From contig JAFYBQ010000011.1 of assembly GCA_017540085.1 (NCBI GenBank), positions 1 through 62,697 on the forward strand: 62,697 bases of DNA, given 5' to 3'. The DNA comes from Synergistaceae bacterium. GTDB lineage: Bacteria > Synergistota > Synergistia > Synergistales > Aminobacteriaceae. This document shows positions 9,548 through 17,467 of this stretch, piece by piece (the first letter of the stretch is position 1; each line of letters begins with the position of its first letter). Under the pieces are notes generated by a model, which saw only the letters and a list, made by a program, of their open reading frames with translations, did not search any database and was not told the DNA's origin. The position numbers were made by a program, and so were the translations under genes.

Positions 9548-11015
9548 ATGGGAAGTCTTAACGGAGTAATCAAGAACATACGGAACTATATGTGAATGGA
9601 TTCGGGCATAAGCGGAGATGCTCAGAGAATCGAGCAAATATCGTGGCTTTTGTTCCTGAAAATTTATGACGCAAAGGAATCGGACTGGGCATTTGATGAT
9701 GAGAATTACGAATCAATAATCCCTGAAAAATTCCGCTGGCGAAACTGGGCAAAAGGCGATAAATCTCCGACAGGTGATGAGCTTCTTCATTTTGTCAATG
9801 ATGAGCTGTTCCCTGCGCTGAAAAATATACCCGTAACAGCGTCAACAGACATACGAAAGTCAATAGTGCGCTCGGTATTTGAGGACACAAACCAGTACAT
9901 GAAAGACGGAGTACAGCTCTACAAAGTCGTAAAAGAAATTGACGGAATAAATTTCGACAGCTACGAGGAGTCCACGCCTTTACGGAAATCTACGAGATAT
10001 TTTTACGCGAGCTTCAGAGCGCGGGCAGTGCCGGAGAATTTTACACGCCGCGGGCCGTAACAGACTTCATTGCGGAGAAAATCAACCCTCAAATCGGTGA
10101 GTCATGCGCGGATTTTGCCTGCGGTACTGGCGGTTTCATCACAAGCTGGTTAAAAGCGCTCAAGCCGAAAATAGTAACCACATCAGATCAGGACAAATAC
10201 GACTCATCAGTTCACGGCGTGGAGAAAAAGCAATGCCCCTATATATCTTGTGCGTAACAAATATGTTATTGCACGACATCGACAGCCCCGACATCAGGCA
10301 CGGAAACTCACTCGGCAATAATATTCTTGACTACACCGACACAGACCGCTTTGACGTTATCATGATGAACCCGCCCTACGGAGGCAGCGAGAAATCAGAC
10401 ATCATGAATCATTTCCCGAAAGACATCAGAAGCTCCGAGACCGCAGACTTGTTCATGGCCTTGATCATGTATCGCCTGAAAGAGGGAGGAAGAGCCGCCG
10501 TAATCCTGCCTGACGGATTCCTTTTCGGGACTGACAGCGCAAAGCTCACGATAAAATTGCGACTCCTTCAGAGCTTCAGCCTTCACACGGTTATACGGCT
10601 TCCGGCGACAGTTTTCGCGCCCTACACGAGCATAACGACAAACATACTATTTTTTGACCGCATCGGAAAGACCCGCGAGACATGGTTTTAGCGACTCGAC
10701 ATGCCCGAAGGCTACAAGAATTTCAGCAAGACAAGCCCGATAAAGCGCGATCATTTTTCCCCCGTTGATGAATGGTGGCAGGATAGGCGCGAGATTCAGA
10801 ACGACGGCGGAACGTTCAAGAGCCGGAAATATTCAGCGGACGAAATTGCAGCGGGGAATTACAGCCTTGACCTTTGCGGGTTCCCGAATGACGAGAAAAT
10901 CATAATGACCCCTGAAGAGACAATACGGAGTTTTATCCGGGAGCGTGAGAGGCTCGGCGGAATTGTTGACGGGAAAATAGCTGAGATAATGAGGCTTCTT
11001 GAGGTGAGCGAATGA
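9548..11015 (+). pseudogene. hsdM: Type I DNA methyltransferase subunit M, four lesions
   Basis: The parts add up to a complete HsdM, which would methylate adenine at the site chosen by HsdS, but it is broken four times. (1) An in-frame TGA at 9593 follows the first 15 codons (RNYM*MDSGISGDAQRI). (2) One base is missing near 9978, so FTEIYE...GEFYTPRAVTDF continues in another frame. (3) One base is missing at the TATATA near 10238, with ILCVTNMLLHDID resuming in a third frame. (4) An in-frame TAG lies at 10689 (ETWF*RLDMPEGYKNFSK). The SAM motif DFACGTGGFI and the catalytic MNPPYGG motif are both readable, in different frames. The stop of the last piece overlaps the hsdS start (ATGA). Confidence 0.9.
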
Positions 11016-12235
11016 AGTTAGCGGAGGATTTGCGGAGGTCAGTATTGCAGGCGGCTGTAGAGGGAAAATTGACGGGAGGGAGTCGGGAGGGCTGGCGGTT
11101 TGTTCGGCTTGATGAGATTGTAGCGAAAAGAATAAAGCGCGGGAAGTCTCCTAAATATGCGCCACATAGCAACACGCTTGTATTTGCACAGAAATGTAAC
11201 ACTAAGCGGGGAAATATTGATTTGTCGCTTGCGTTGTATCTTGACGAGTCGACAATAGGGAAATACCCTGAGGAAGAATTTATAATTGACGGAGATATAG
11301 TCTTGAACTCTACGGGCCGAGGAACATTAGGGCGCGTAGGACAGTACCGAATAACAGACAATCCGCAAAATATTCCGTTAGTCCCGGACTCACACGTTAC
11401 AATAATTCGTCCCAAGCAAAATATATCAAGCGAGTATATCTGCTATATACTGAAAAACTATCAGCCATACATAGAAACGCTCGGAGAAGGCTCAACGAAG
11501 CAAACGGAATTAAGCGCAAAGAAAATCGCAGGACTCATAATCCCCCTTCCGCCAATCGACGAACAACGCCGTATAGTCTCACGCCTTGACGCAATCCTGC
11601 ACCTTATCGCCGAGCTTGAGTCAGCAGAGAACGAACTCGAAGCCTTAGAGCGGAGATTCCCCGGCGACATGAGAGACTCGCTTCTTCAGGCAGCAATCGA
11701 GAGACGACTCACAGGAAGCAATACGGATAACTGGCGGTATGTTCGGCTAGGTGAAATTATCATCAAATACATTGGCGGGGGGACTCCTGATAAAAGCAAT
11801 CCTGAATATTGGAATGGTAATATCCCCTGGATGTCGGTAAAAGATTTCGCAGGAGTTAAAGACGGATTCATAGAAGACACGATAGACCACATATCAGAAC
11901 AAGGCCTCGAAAACAGCGCAACAAATCTCATCATGCCGGGAGCGATTATTATGTGTATGCGTATGGGACTGGGAAAATATGCGAGACTGAAGAAACCTAC
12001 AGCGATAAATCAAGATTTGCGGGCAATATGGCTTTCTGAAGATGTATTAGCGGATTACTTTCTGTACTTCTATTCCACGCTCAAAATAGAAGGCACAGGA
12101 ACAACGGTTAAAGGCATAAAACGCAATGAGCTTCTCTCATACATAATCCCCCTGTCGCCAATCGACGAACAGCACAAAATCGTAGCGCGTCTGAATGAAT
12201 TATTGCCGCTGTGTGAGGCTATGAAAGGAGAATAA
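11012..12235 (+). CDS. hsdS: Type I restriction specificity subunit S
   Basis: An intact 407-residue HsdS, the DNA-recognition subunit. It has the expected two-fold layout: a first target recognition domain (residues about 25-175), the first conserved spacer with PLPPIDEQRRIVSRLD, a long helix, a second recognition domain (about 240-375) and the second conserved repeat (PLSPIDEQHKIVARLN). The start ATG overlaps the hsdM stop, so it was translated as part of hsdRMS. With R and M broken, this subunit has no partners here. It could persist by polarity, because it is directly followed (3 bp) by the Septu-like pair, or could serve another M subunit elsewhere. Confidence 0.9.
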   Translation: MKLAEDLRRSVLQAAVEGKLTGGSREGWRFVRLDEIVAKRIKRGKSPKYAPHSNTLVFAQKCNTKRGNIDLSLALYLDESTIGKYPEEEFIIDGDIVLNSTGRGTLGRVGQYRITDNPQNIPLVPDSHVTIIRPKQNISSEYICYILKNYQPYIETLGEGSTKQTELSAKKIAGLIIPLPPIDEQRRIVSRLDAILHLIAELESAENELEALERRFPGDMRDSLLQAAIERRLTGSNTDNWRYVRLGEIIIKYIGGGTPDKSNPEYWNGNIPWMSVKDFAGVKDGFIEDTIDHISEQGLENSATNLIMPGAIIMCMRMGLGKYARLKKPTAINQDLRAIWLSEDVLADYFLYFYSTLKIEGTGTTVKGIKRNELLSYIIPLSPIDEQHKIVARLNELLPLCEAMKGE

Positions 12236-12238
12236 ATG

Positions 12239-13516
12239 ATGCAAATCAACAAAATCAGGCTTGTGAATTTTCGCGGTATGGAAGATTTGACTGTAGAATT
12301 TTCTCCCGGTGTAAACGTCATAATTGGCGACAATGGCGCGGGCAAATCATCACTGTTGAGTGGCATATGCGTTGCGCTCGGAGGCTTATTAGGTAATCTT
12401 TACATACAAGATATTAACGCTTCCCAACAAATTGAAGATGAAGATATACGTATGACTTCAGTTTTAGTTGGCGATACAACTGAAAACACAGAGAAACATT
12501 TTCCTGTAACAGTTGAGGTTGATTTGATGCTCTTTAATGGGCAGCAACGCTATGAAGTTGCAAAAGAAAACATGTTGTCTCCTTCGATTATGAGAGTTCC
12601 CTATCTGCAAAATAACATGCGGGAAGCAATAAGTAATCCGGCGATAAAATTACCCTTGTTAAATTATCAGAGTGCTGAGAAAAAATTTGTTCCTAAAACA
12701 CAAAGCGCAGATGTAATAAAACTTAGAAATCCAGAGCGCAAGGAAGGATATAAAAACGCTTTCTCAGGTACATCGGATTTTCCTGAGATTTTAGACTGGT
12801 GTACTCAAATGGACTATTCTGAATATAGACTTAAACATGAAGTAAGAGAATACAGAAATTTTAAGTCTATAATCTCAAAATTCATGAAGGAACTAATAAA
12901 CTTAAAGACTGCGCCGCGGGTTGATTATGCCGCAGCGATAGGTCAACTTATGTTTTACAATGGCTCAAACGGAGAGGCTATAAATATTTTGAGTGTCGGT
13001 TATCAAAACGTTCTCTGCATGATGATGGATCTTGCCCGCAGGACTGTTTTGTTAAATCCCACAATGGACGAATTGGAGACGCTTGAGGGTGTAGTAATCA
13101 TCGATGAGATAGATATGCACCTTCATCCTAAATGGCAGTGGAAAATACTTGACGCACTCAAAGCGACGTTCCCGAAAGTTCAATTTATTGTGGCAACTCA
13201 TTCGCCTATGATAATTTCTTCAGCTAAGGACGCAAAACTTATCAAAATGATAAACCCAAACGAAATTGAGTATCTGACAAGCGCATACGGCTATAATATT
13301 TCTGATGTAGTTGAACTGCGTCAGGGAAGTACTGAACTTCCGCGACAAGCCAAAGAACTCAAAAACGCACTTGAAAACAGTATAGATGATGGTAATTTTG
13401 AAAAAGCAGAACAATTAGTCCGTGAAGCTGTAGAGATTTTCGGGGAAAATTCATCGCCTGCAAGAGAAATGAGAGATTTTCTTGATGTAAACCGTTGGAT
13501 TGAGGAGGCTGAATAA
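12239..13516 (+). CDS. ptuA: PtuA-like AAA/ABC-type ATPase of a Septu-type defence pair
   Basis: A 425-residue OLD/SMC-like ATPase. Walker A is GDNGAGKSS near residue 33. A long insert follows, then the signature region, Walker B VVIIDEIDMHLHPKWQW (about residues 286-302) and the H-loop VATHSPMI. This arrangement, immediately upstream of a TIGR02646-like HNH protein, is that of PtuA in Septu and retron-Ec78 type anti-phage systems, where the ATPase forms a complex that restrains the nuclease until infection. The start is the second of two adjacent ATGs (12236 or 12239) with AGGAGA upstream. It follows hsdS by 3 bp and overlaps ptuB (TAATG). Both genes of the pair are intact, unlike hsdR and hsdM. 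Confidence 0.75.
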   Translation: MQINKIRLVNFRGMEDLTVEFSPGVNVIIGDNGAGKSSLLSGICVALGGLLGNLYIQDINASQQIEDEDIRMTSVLVGDTTENTEKHFPVTVEVDLMLFNGQQRYEVAKENMLSPSIMRVPYLQNNMREAISNPAIKLPLLNYQSAEKKFVPKTQSADVIKLRNPERKEGYKNAFSGTSDFPEILDWCTQMDYSEYRLKHEVREYRNFKSIISKFMKELINLKTAPRVDYAAAIGQLMFYNGSNGEAINILSVGYQNVLCMMMDLARRTVLLNPTMDELETLEGVVIIDEIDMHLHPKWQWKILDALKATFPKVQFIVATHSPMIISSAKDAKLIKMINPNEIEYLTSAYGYNISDVVELRQGSTELPRQAKELKNALENSIDDGNFEKAEQLVREAVEIFGENSSPAREMRDFLDVNRWIEEAE

Positions 13517-14256
13517 TGATTTTTATTGAGAAGACCCAACCTTCACAAGAAATTACAGACGCATTGAACCAAGCCAAAAGAGATTTCAAAATTCAATCAC
13601 CCGAAGAAGCTGCGGTTGCGTTTGACAGTTTAACTAAACGAATAAAAGACCTAATCTGGGACAGCCTTATAGAAGAACAGCATGGTCTATGTGCCTATTG
13701 CATGAAGCGAATAGAGAAGAGCGACCCTGATAAAATGACAGCTACAACTATAGAACACTATAAGCCTAAGTCCAGATATTTTGACTTAACGTTGGATTAT
13801 AAAAATATGCTGGCAGTATGTTCAGGCGGAAGGGGAAAAGACAAAGGGAGAAAATGTCTGTGCTGCGATGCCTCGAAAGGAGATAGGGAAATAAAGATAA
13901 ATCCCTTTAGTCGCAGTGATATGGAAAAAATCAGGTATAGGTCAGATGGAACTATTTTCACTAAGCCTCTGGATAAAGACTTTGAGCGAGATATTAATAA
14001 AACATTAAAATTAAACGGTGAAAGAGATAATAACGGTAATATGCTCAACAATACTTCCACAGAATTGGTGAAATGTCGGCGAGAAGCTTATAAGAATCTT
14101 TTTCTAGCTTTTGTAAAAGGTCTAAAAAGCAAAAACAAACTCAGTCGCAGAAATATCGAAAAAAGAATCCATGAATTAGAACAAGAAGAACCCTATAGAG
14201 AATGCGTGGGGGTAGTTATCTATTTTCTAAAACGAGAACTTACAAGATATGACTAG
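13516..14256 (+). CDS. ptuB: PtuB-like HNH endonuclease of a Septu-type pair
   Basis: A 246-residue HNH/McrA-like nuclease of the TIGR02646 type. The metal-binding frame is CAYC near residue 57, a TTIEHYKPKS segment carrying the first catalytic His, and KNMLAVC with a downstream CLCCDASKGDREI...NPF block. Such HNH proteins are effectors of PtuAB (Septu) and degrade nucleic acid on activation. The start ATG overlaps the ptuA stop, implying stoichiometric synthesis. The C-terminus (RRNIEKRIHELEQ...VVIYFLKREL) is partly duplicated just downstream at 14249-14356. The region is AT-richer than the flanking genes, suggesting acquisition. Confidence 0.75.
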   Translation: MIFIEKTQPSQEITDALNQAKRDFKIQSPEEAAVAFDSLTKRIKDLIWDSLIEEQHGLCAYCMKRIEKSDPDKMTATTIEHYKPKSRYFDLTLDYKNMLAVCSGGRGKDKGRKCLCCDASKGDREIKINPFSRSDMEKIRYRSDGTIFTKPLDKDFERDINKTLKLNGERDNNGNMLNNTSTELVKCRREAYKNLFLAFVKGLKSKNKLSRRNIEKRIHELEQEEPYRECVGVVIYFLKRELTRYD

Positions 14257-14356
14257 AGAGCCACTAGAGAAGGAAATCGAGCGACTTGAAAATAAAGCTA
14301 TATATGATAAGTTTGCAAGAGTCGTAATTTATTTTCTGGAGAAGAAACTAAAATAG
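14249..14356 (+). pseudogene. Duplicated C-terminal fragment of a ptuB-like gene
   Basis: A 35-codon open frame starts with an ATG overlapping the ptuB stop (tATGac) and ends at TAG 14354. The peptide LEKEIERLENKAIYDK, then ARVVIYFLEKKLK, parallels the ptuB C-terminus (IEKRIHELEQEEPYRE, then GVVIYFLKREL). It is therefore the tail of a second, diverged ptuB copy, left after a tandem duplication or recombination. Because it starts within the ptuB stop it could still be translated as a small helix, but no function is implied. Confidence 0.65.
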
Positions 14357-14376
14357 GTGTAATAATTCTCAATTTT

Positions 14377-14964
14377 TTATTTTCGCAAATGTTCCGTGTT
14401 ATTCTTCTCCAGCTTTGCACGGTATATAGTAGTAATGCTAATGCCAGTAATTCTCTCAACCTGTTTATAAGAGTGTGTCTCTAATAGTTCCAGCGCGTGA
14501 TCCAGCTGCACAAGGCTAAACTTCTTTGGGCGGCCATCCTTGAAGTCTGCGTTCTGTCTCGCTATTGCTTTGCCCTCTTGCGTCCTCTGCACAATCATGT
14601 CATGCTCGAACTCGGAGAAACTCAGCATGATGTTTCGTATCAGTCTGCCCGTGGGCGTGTCGTCGATGAGCCCCATGTTCAGTACCTCTACGATTACGCC
14701 ACTTTCACCGAGCGTTTCTAGCAACTGTACTCCCTGAATGAGACTGCGAGCAATTCTGTCTAATTTAGTGATAATGAGCTTGTCGCCACCTTCAATGACC
14801 TTCAATAGCTTGTCAAGCTGAGGACGGTGTTCCGATTTGCCACTGAAAACATCTTTGAAGATTTTGACAGCCCCAGCCAGTTTTAGCGCACAGACCTGAG
14901 CCTCCATAGAATTGCCCTCGCATGCTTGACCCATAGTACTCACTCGCGCGTAACCGTAAACCAC
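14377..14964 (-). CDS. Serine recombinase (resolvase/invertase family)
   Basis: A 195-residue small serine recombinase. The catalytic-domain motifs are GYARVST (nucleophile Ser near residue 9), [10 protein letters not shown] and the [16 protein letters not shown] helix, followed by a C-terminal helix-turn-helix with GRPKKF linker and [12 protein letters not shown]. The length fits Tn3-type resolvases or invertases. I prefer the GTG at 14964, which has AGGAGG 9 nt upstream, over the TTG at 14973, which overlaps that site. It lies next to the Septu-like genes on the opposite strand and may have been the mobility gene of the defence island, or belong to a lost transposon; no res sites were identified. 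Confidence 0.85.
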   Translation of the reverse strand: MVYGYARVSTMGQACEGNSMEAQVCALKLAGAVKIFKDVFSGKSEHRPQLDKLLKVIEGGDKLIITKLDRIARSLIQGVQLLETLGESGVIVEVLNMGLIDDTPTGRLIRNIMLSFSEFEHDMIVQRTQEGKAIARQNADFKDGRPKKFSLVQLDHALELLETHSYKQVERITGISITTIYRAKLEKNNTEHLRK

Positions 14965-15089
14965 GCAAACCAACCTCCTGTGATGAATAAAACTTTTGAC
15001 AATGCGAACACCGAAATTCTACAACGCCCGGCGCGAATTTTCAAAAGTGGTCAGTTCGGGTGAAATTATCCAGCCCTAAAAAAATTTCA

Positions 15090-15129
15090 GCGTAAACGTT
15101 AGTTTTTTTGCGTGAACGTAGACTTGACT
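15090..15129 (+). promoter_or_regulatory. Two-box direct repeat, LytTR-box-like, upstream of the symporter gene
   Basis: Boxes GCGTAAACGTTA (15090-15101) and GCGTGAACGTAG (15110-15121) repeat with a 20-bp period and are followed by TTGACT. The first box contains AACGTTAGT, which fits the published LytTR-binding pattern [TA][AC][CA]GTTN[AG][TG]. The whole 45-bp region is 38/45 identical to 24153-24197. It begins 102 bp before the start of the 15192 gene. A LytTR regulator is encoded at 21699. Confidence 0.6.
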
Positions 15130-15191
15130 ATCTTCCAAAAATCATTTTTCTCTGAAAGAATGATAAAAATTTTGGGAGATGCTCAAGTTGT

Positions 15192-17444
15192 ATGGAAACG
15201 ATTATTAGAATAAACAGAGTCATAAATAACTTCGTATGGGGTATACCCGGCCTGACGTTATTGGTGGGTACGGGTATTTATCTGACACTTCTGCTGAGGT
15301 TGCCCCAGTTGCGATATTTTCGTTCAGCAATGGCAGAGGTATTCAGTTTCAGAAAAGAAAATGAGAATGATAAATCTGTTTCTTCTTTTGCGGCAATGAC
15401 TACAGCTATAGCCGCGACTGTTGGAACTGGCAACGTAGCAGGTGTAGCGACAGCACTTCACCTTGCTGGGCCTGGTGCGCTGGTATGGATGCTAATATCT
15501 GCTTTTTTGGGAATGTGTACCAAGTTTGCTGAAGTAACATTAGCAGTTCATTACAGGCAGAGGGACGCACATGGTGATTGGCGTGGAGGAACAATGTACA
15601 TTCTTGAGAATGGATTATGTGAACGCGGAGGTATATGGAAGCCAATAGGTAAAATACTTGCGTTTCTGTTCTCACTCTTCACGATTCTAGCTGTTTTAGG
15701 CTCTGGAGCGGCAACAGAGGCAAACTCAGTAGCGGAAGCACTGTTCTTAGGCTGGAATGTGGATCATCTTTACAGCGGCATATTAATGGCTGTTTTAGTG
15801 GGGCTAGTCATTATAGGCGGTCTCTCCAGTCTTTCACGAGTTACTGTACTAATTGTTCCTTTCATGTCCGTATTTTATATTGTAAGTTCCCTAATTATCC
15901 TCGTAAGTCATGCAGAACATATCCCCACTGTTATCGCTGAAGCATTCCGAATGGCTTTCAGCAATCCTGATCCCTCAGTCATAACGGCAGGTCTTGCAGG
16001 CTGGGGAGTGAAGGAGGCAGTACAGAGGGGCATTGCGCGCGGAGTATTCTCGAATGAGGCGGGCATGGGTTCAGCTCCAATGGCGCATGTTACGGCAGAT
16101 GTAGCACATCCAGTTCAGCAGGGGTTCTACGGGATATTCGAGGTATTCTTGGATACTATAGTTATCTGCACCATGACAGCCCTTATAGTTCTTGTTACAG
16201 GCACATTGACCGACACACCAGAACTGACTGGCGCACAACTTGCGCTCCGAGCGTTTGAGTTCGCACTAGGGCCTATTGGTAAGTATATTTTTTCCATTGG
16301 TTTTCTGTTATTTACTGTTACAACAACGCTGGGGTGGTATTGGTACGCTGAGACGGCAATAACGTATATGTTTGGCGTTAGGGTTAAGACCGTCATGAAA
16401 CTTCTGATGATTACGATGATTCTGATTGGCGCGGCCGGAGCACAGTTCTTCGGCTTGGCTGGCAACGAGTTTTTGAACAATCTCTGGGACATATCTGACA
16501 CTCTTAACGGCTTAATGGCATTGCCAAACCTGATTGCATTGCTGCTTCTATCCTTCACGCTCAGAAGAATAGTGAACGATTACGACGCAAAAAAGAAGCG
16601 AGCTATGGCGAAGAAAAGTACGATGTCAACTGATATGCGAAAATTGCTGATTGTGTCAGTATGCGCGACGTTGCTTTCTATGGGAATGGTTTATTTTGGC
16701 GGCGGCTTGCGGGATAGAGTCCACGAAAGAGATGTTTCACTGCAAAGAGTGCTTGAAGCCGGACATATAGTTCTTGGTGTTGACAGCGCATTTCCCCCCA
16801 TGAGCTTTGTGAGTGATAACGGTGAAATAGTTGGCTTTGACATCGAGCTTATGCGTGAAGTAAGCGATAGGCTAGGTATTGAGCTTGTGGTACGGCCTAT
16901 TGAGTGGGGCAACAAGGAAAACGAATTGCGGGACGGAACGATAGACTGCATAGGCAGCATGTCGGTTGTTTCCGAAGCGGCAAAGTCTATTAACTTGTCT
17001 GAATCGTATGTGAAAGAAGACCTTATCTTTGTCATTCGTAGTGATAGCAAGATAAAGTGGTTGCGCGACCTCAAAGGCAAGACGATTGGTGTGCAGGCAG
17101 GTTCAACTACGCAGGACGCACTGAATGCGACTGATATTATCAATGATGTTACGGTCGTGCCACTTGCTGATAACATGTTGGCTCTTAGGCAGTTGAAGGA
17201 GGGTAAAATTGATGCTGCTCTCGTGGATTCTCTTGTAGCGTTTTATTTCATATTCTCAAGCAACGAACGGTACTTTGTCCTTTCCGATAATCTTGGCGAG
17301 GAAGAACTAGCAATAGGCTTCAGGAAGAACGACCGAAAACTAAGAGATAAGGTGCAGGATGTCATCAGCGACATGAAGGCTGACGGTACTTTAGGCAAAA
17401 TATCTCAAAAATGGTTCGGAAGCGATATTACAATCGTGAAGTAG
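15192..17444 (+). CDS. Alanine/sodium symporter fused to a periplasmic amino-acid binding domain
   Basis: A 750-residue fusion. Residues 1-470 are an AGCS-family sodium:amino-acid symporter (multiple TM segments; family blocks ATVGTGNVAGVATALHLAGP and RGVFSNEAGMGSAPMAH). A further TM helix lies near 483-505. Residues about 515-750 form a type 3 solute-binding domain like those of polar amino-acid ABC transporters (GVDSAFPPMSFVSDNGEIVGFDIELM, then GKTIGVQAGST, then KADGTLGKISQKWFG). The AGCS carriers I know lack such a domain; placed after the last helix it should face the periplasm and either deliver substrate or act as a sensor. The hybrid kinase follows by 23 bp with a GGAGAG site, so transport and signalling are probably linked. 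The repeat at 15090 is the likely operator. Confidence 0.85.
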   Translation: METIIRINRVINNFVWGIPGLTLLVGTGIYLTLLLRLPQLRYFRSAMAEVFSFRKENENDKSVSSFAAMTTAIAATVGTGNVAGVATALHLAGPGALVWMLISAFLGMCTKFAEVTLAVHYRQRDAHGDWRGGTMYILENGLCERGGIWKPIGKILAFLFSLFTILAVLGSGAATEANSVAEALFLGWNVDHLYSGILMAVLVGLVIIGGLSSLSRVTVLIVPFMSVFYIVSSLIILVSHAEHIPTVIAEAFRMAFSNPDPSVITAGLAGWGVKEAVQRGIARGVFSNEAGMGSAPMAHVTADVAHPVQQGFYGIFEVFLDTIVICTMTALIVLVTGTLTDTPELTGAQLALRAFEFALGPIGKYIFSIGFLLFTVTTTLGWYWYAETAITYMFGVRVKTVMKLLMITMILIGAAGAQFFGLAGNEFLNNLWDISDTLNGLMALPNLIALLLLSFTLRRIVNDYDAKKKRAMAKKSTMSTDMRKLLIVSVCATLLSMGMVYFGGGLRDRVHERDVSLQRVLEAGHIVLGVDSAFPPMSFVSDNGEIVGFDIELMREVSDRLGIELVVRPIEWGNKENELRDGTIDCIGSMSVVSEAAKSINLSESYVKEDLIFVIRSDSKIKWLRDLKGKTIGVQAGSTTQDALNATDIINDVTVVPLADNMLALRQLKEGKIDAALVDSLVAFYFIFSSNERYFVLSDNLGEEELAIGFRKNDRKLRDKVQDVISDMKADGTLGKISQKWFGSDITIVK

Positions 17445-17467
17445 CGTCCATAAGGAGAGAATGAAAG

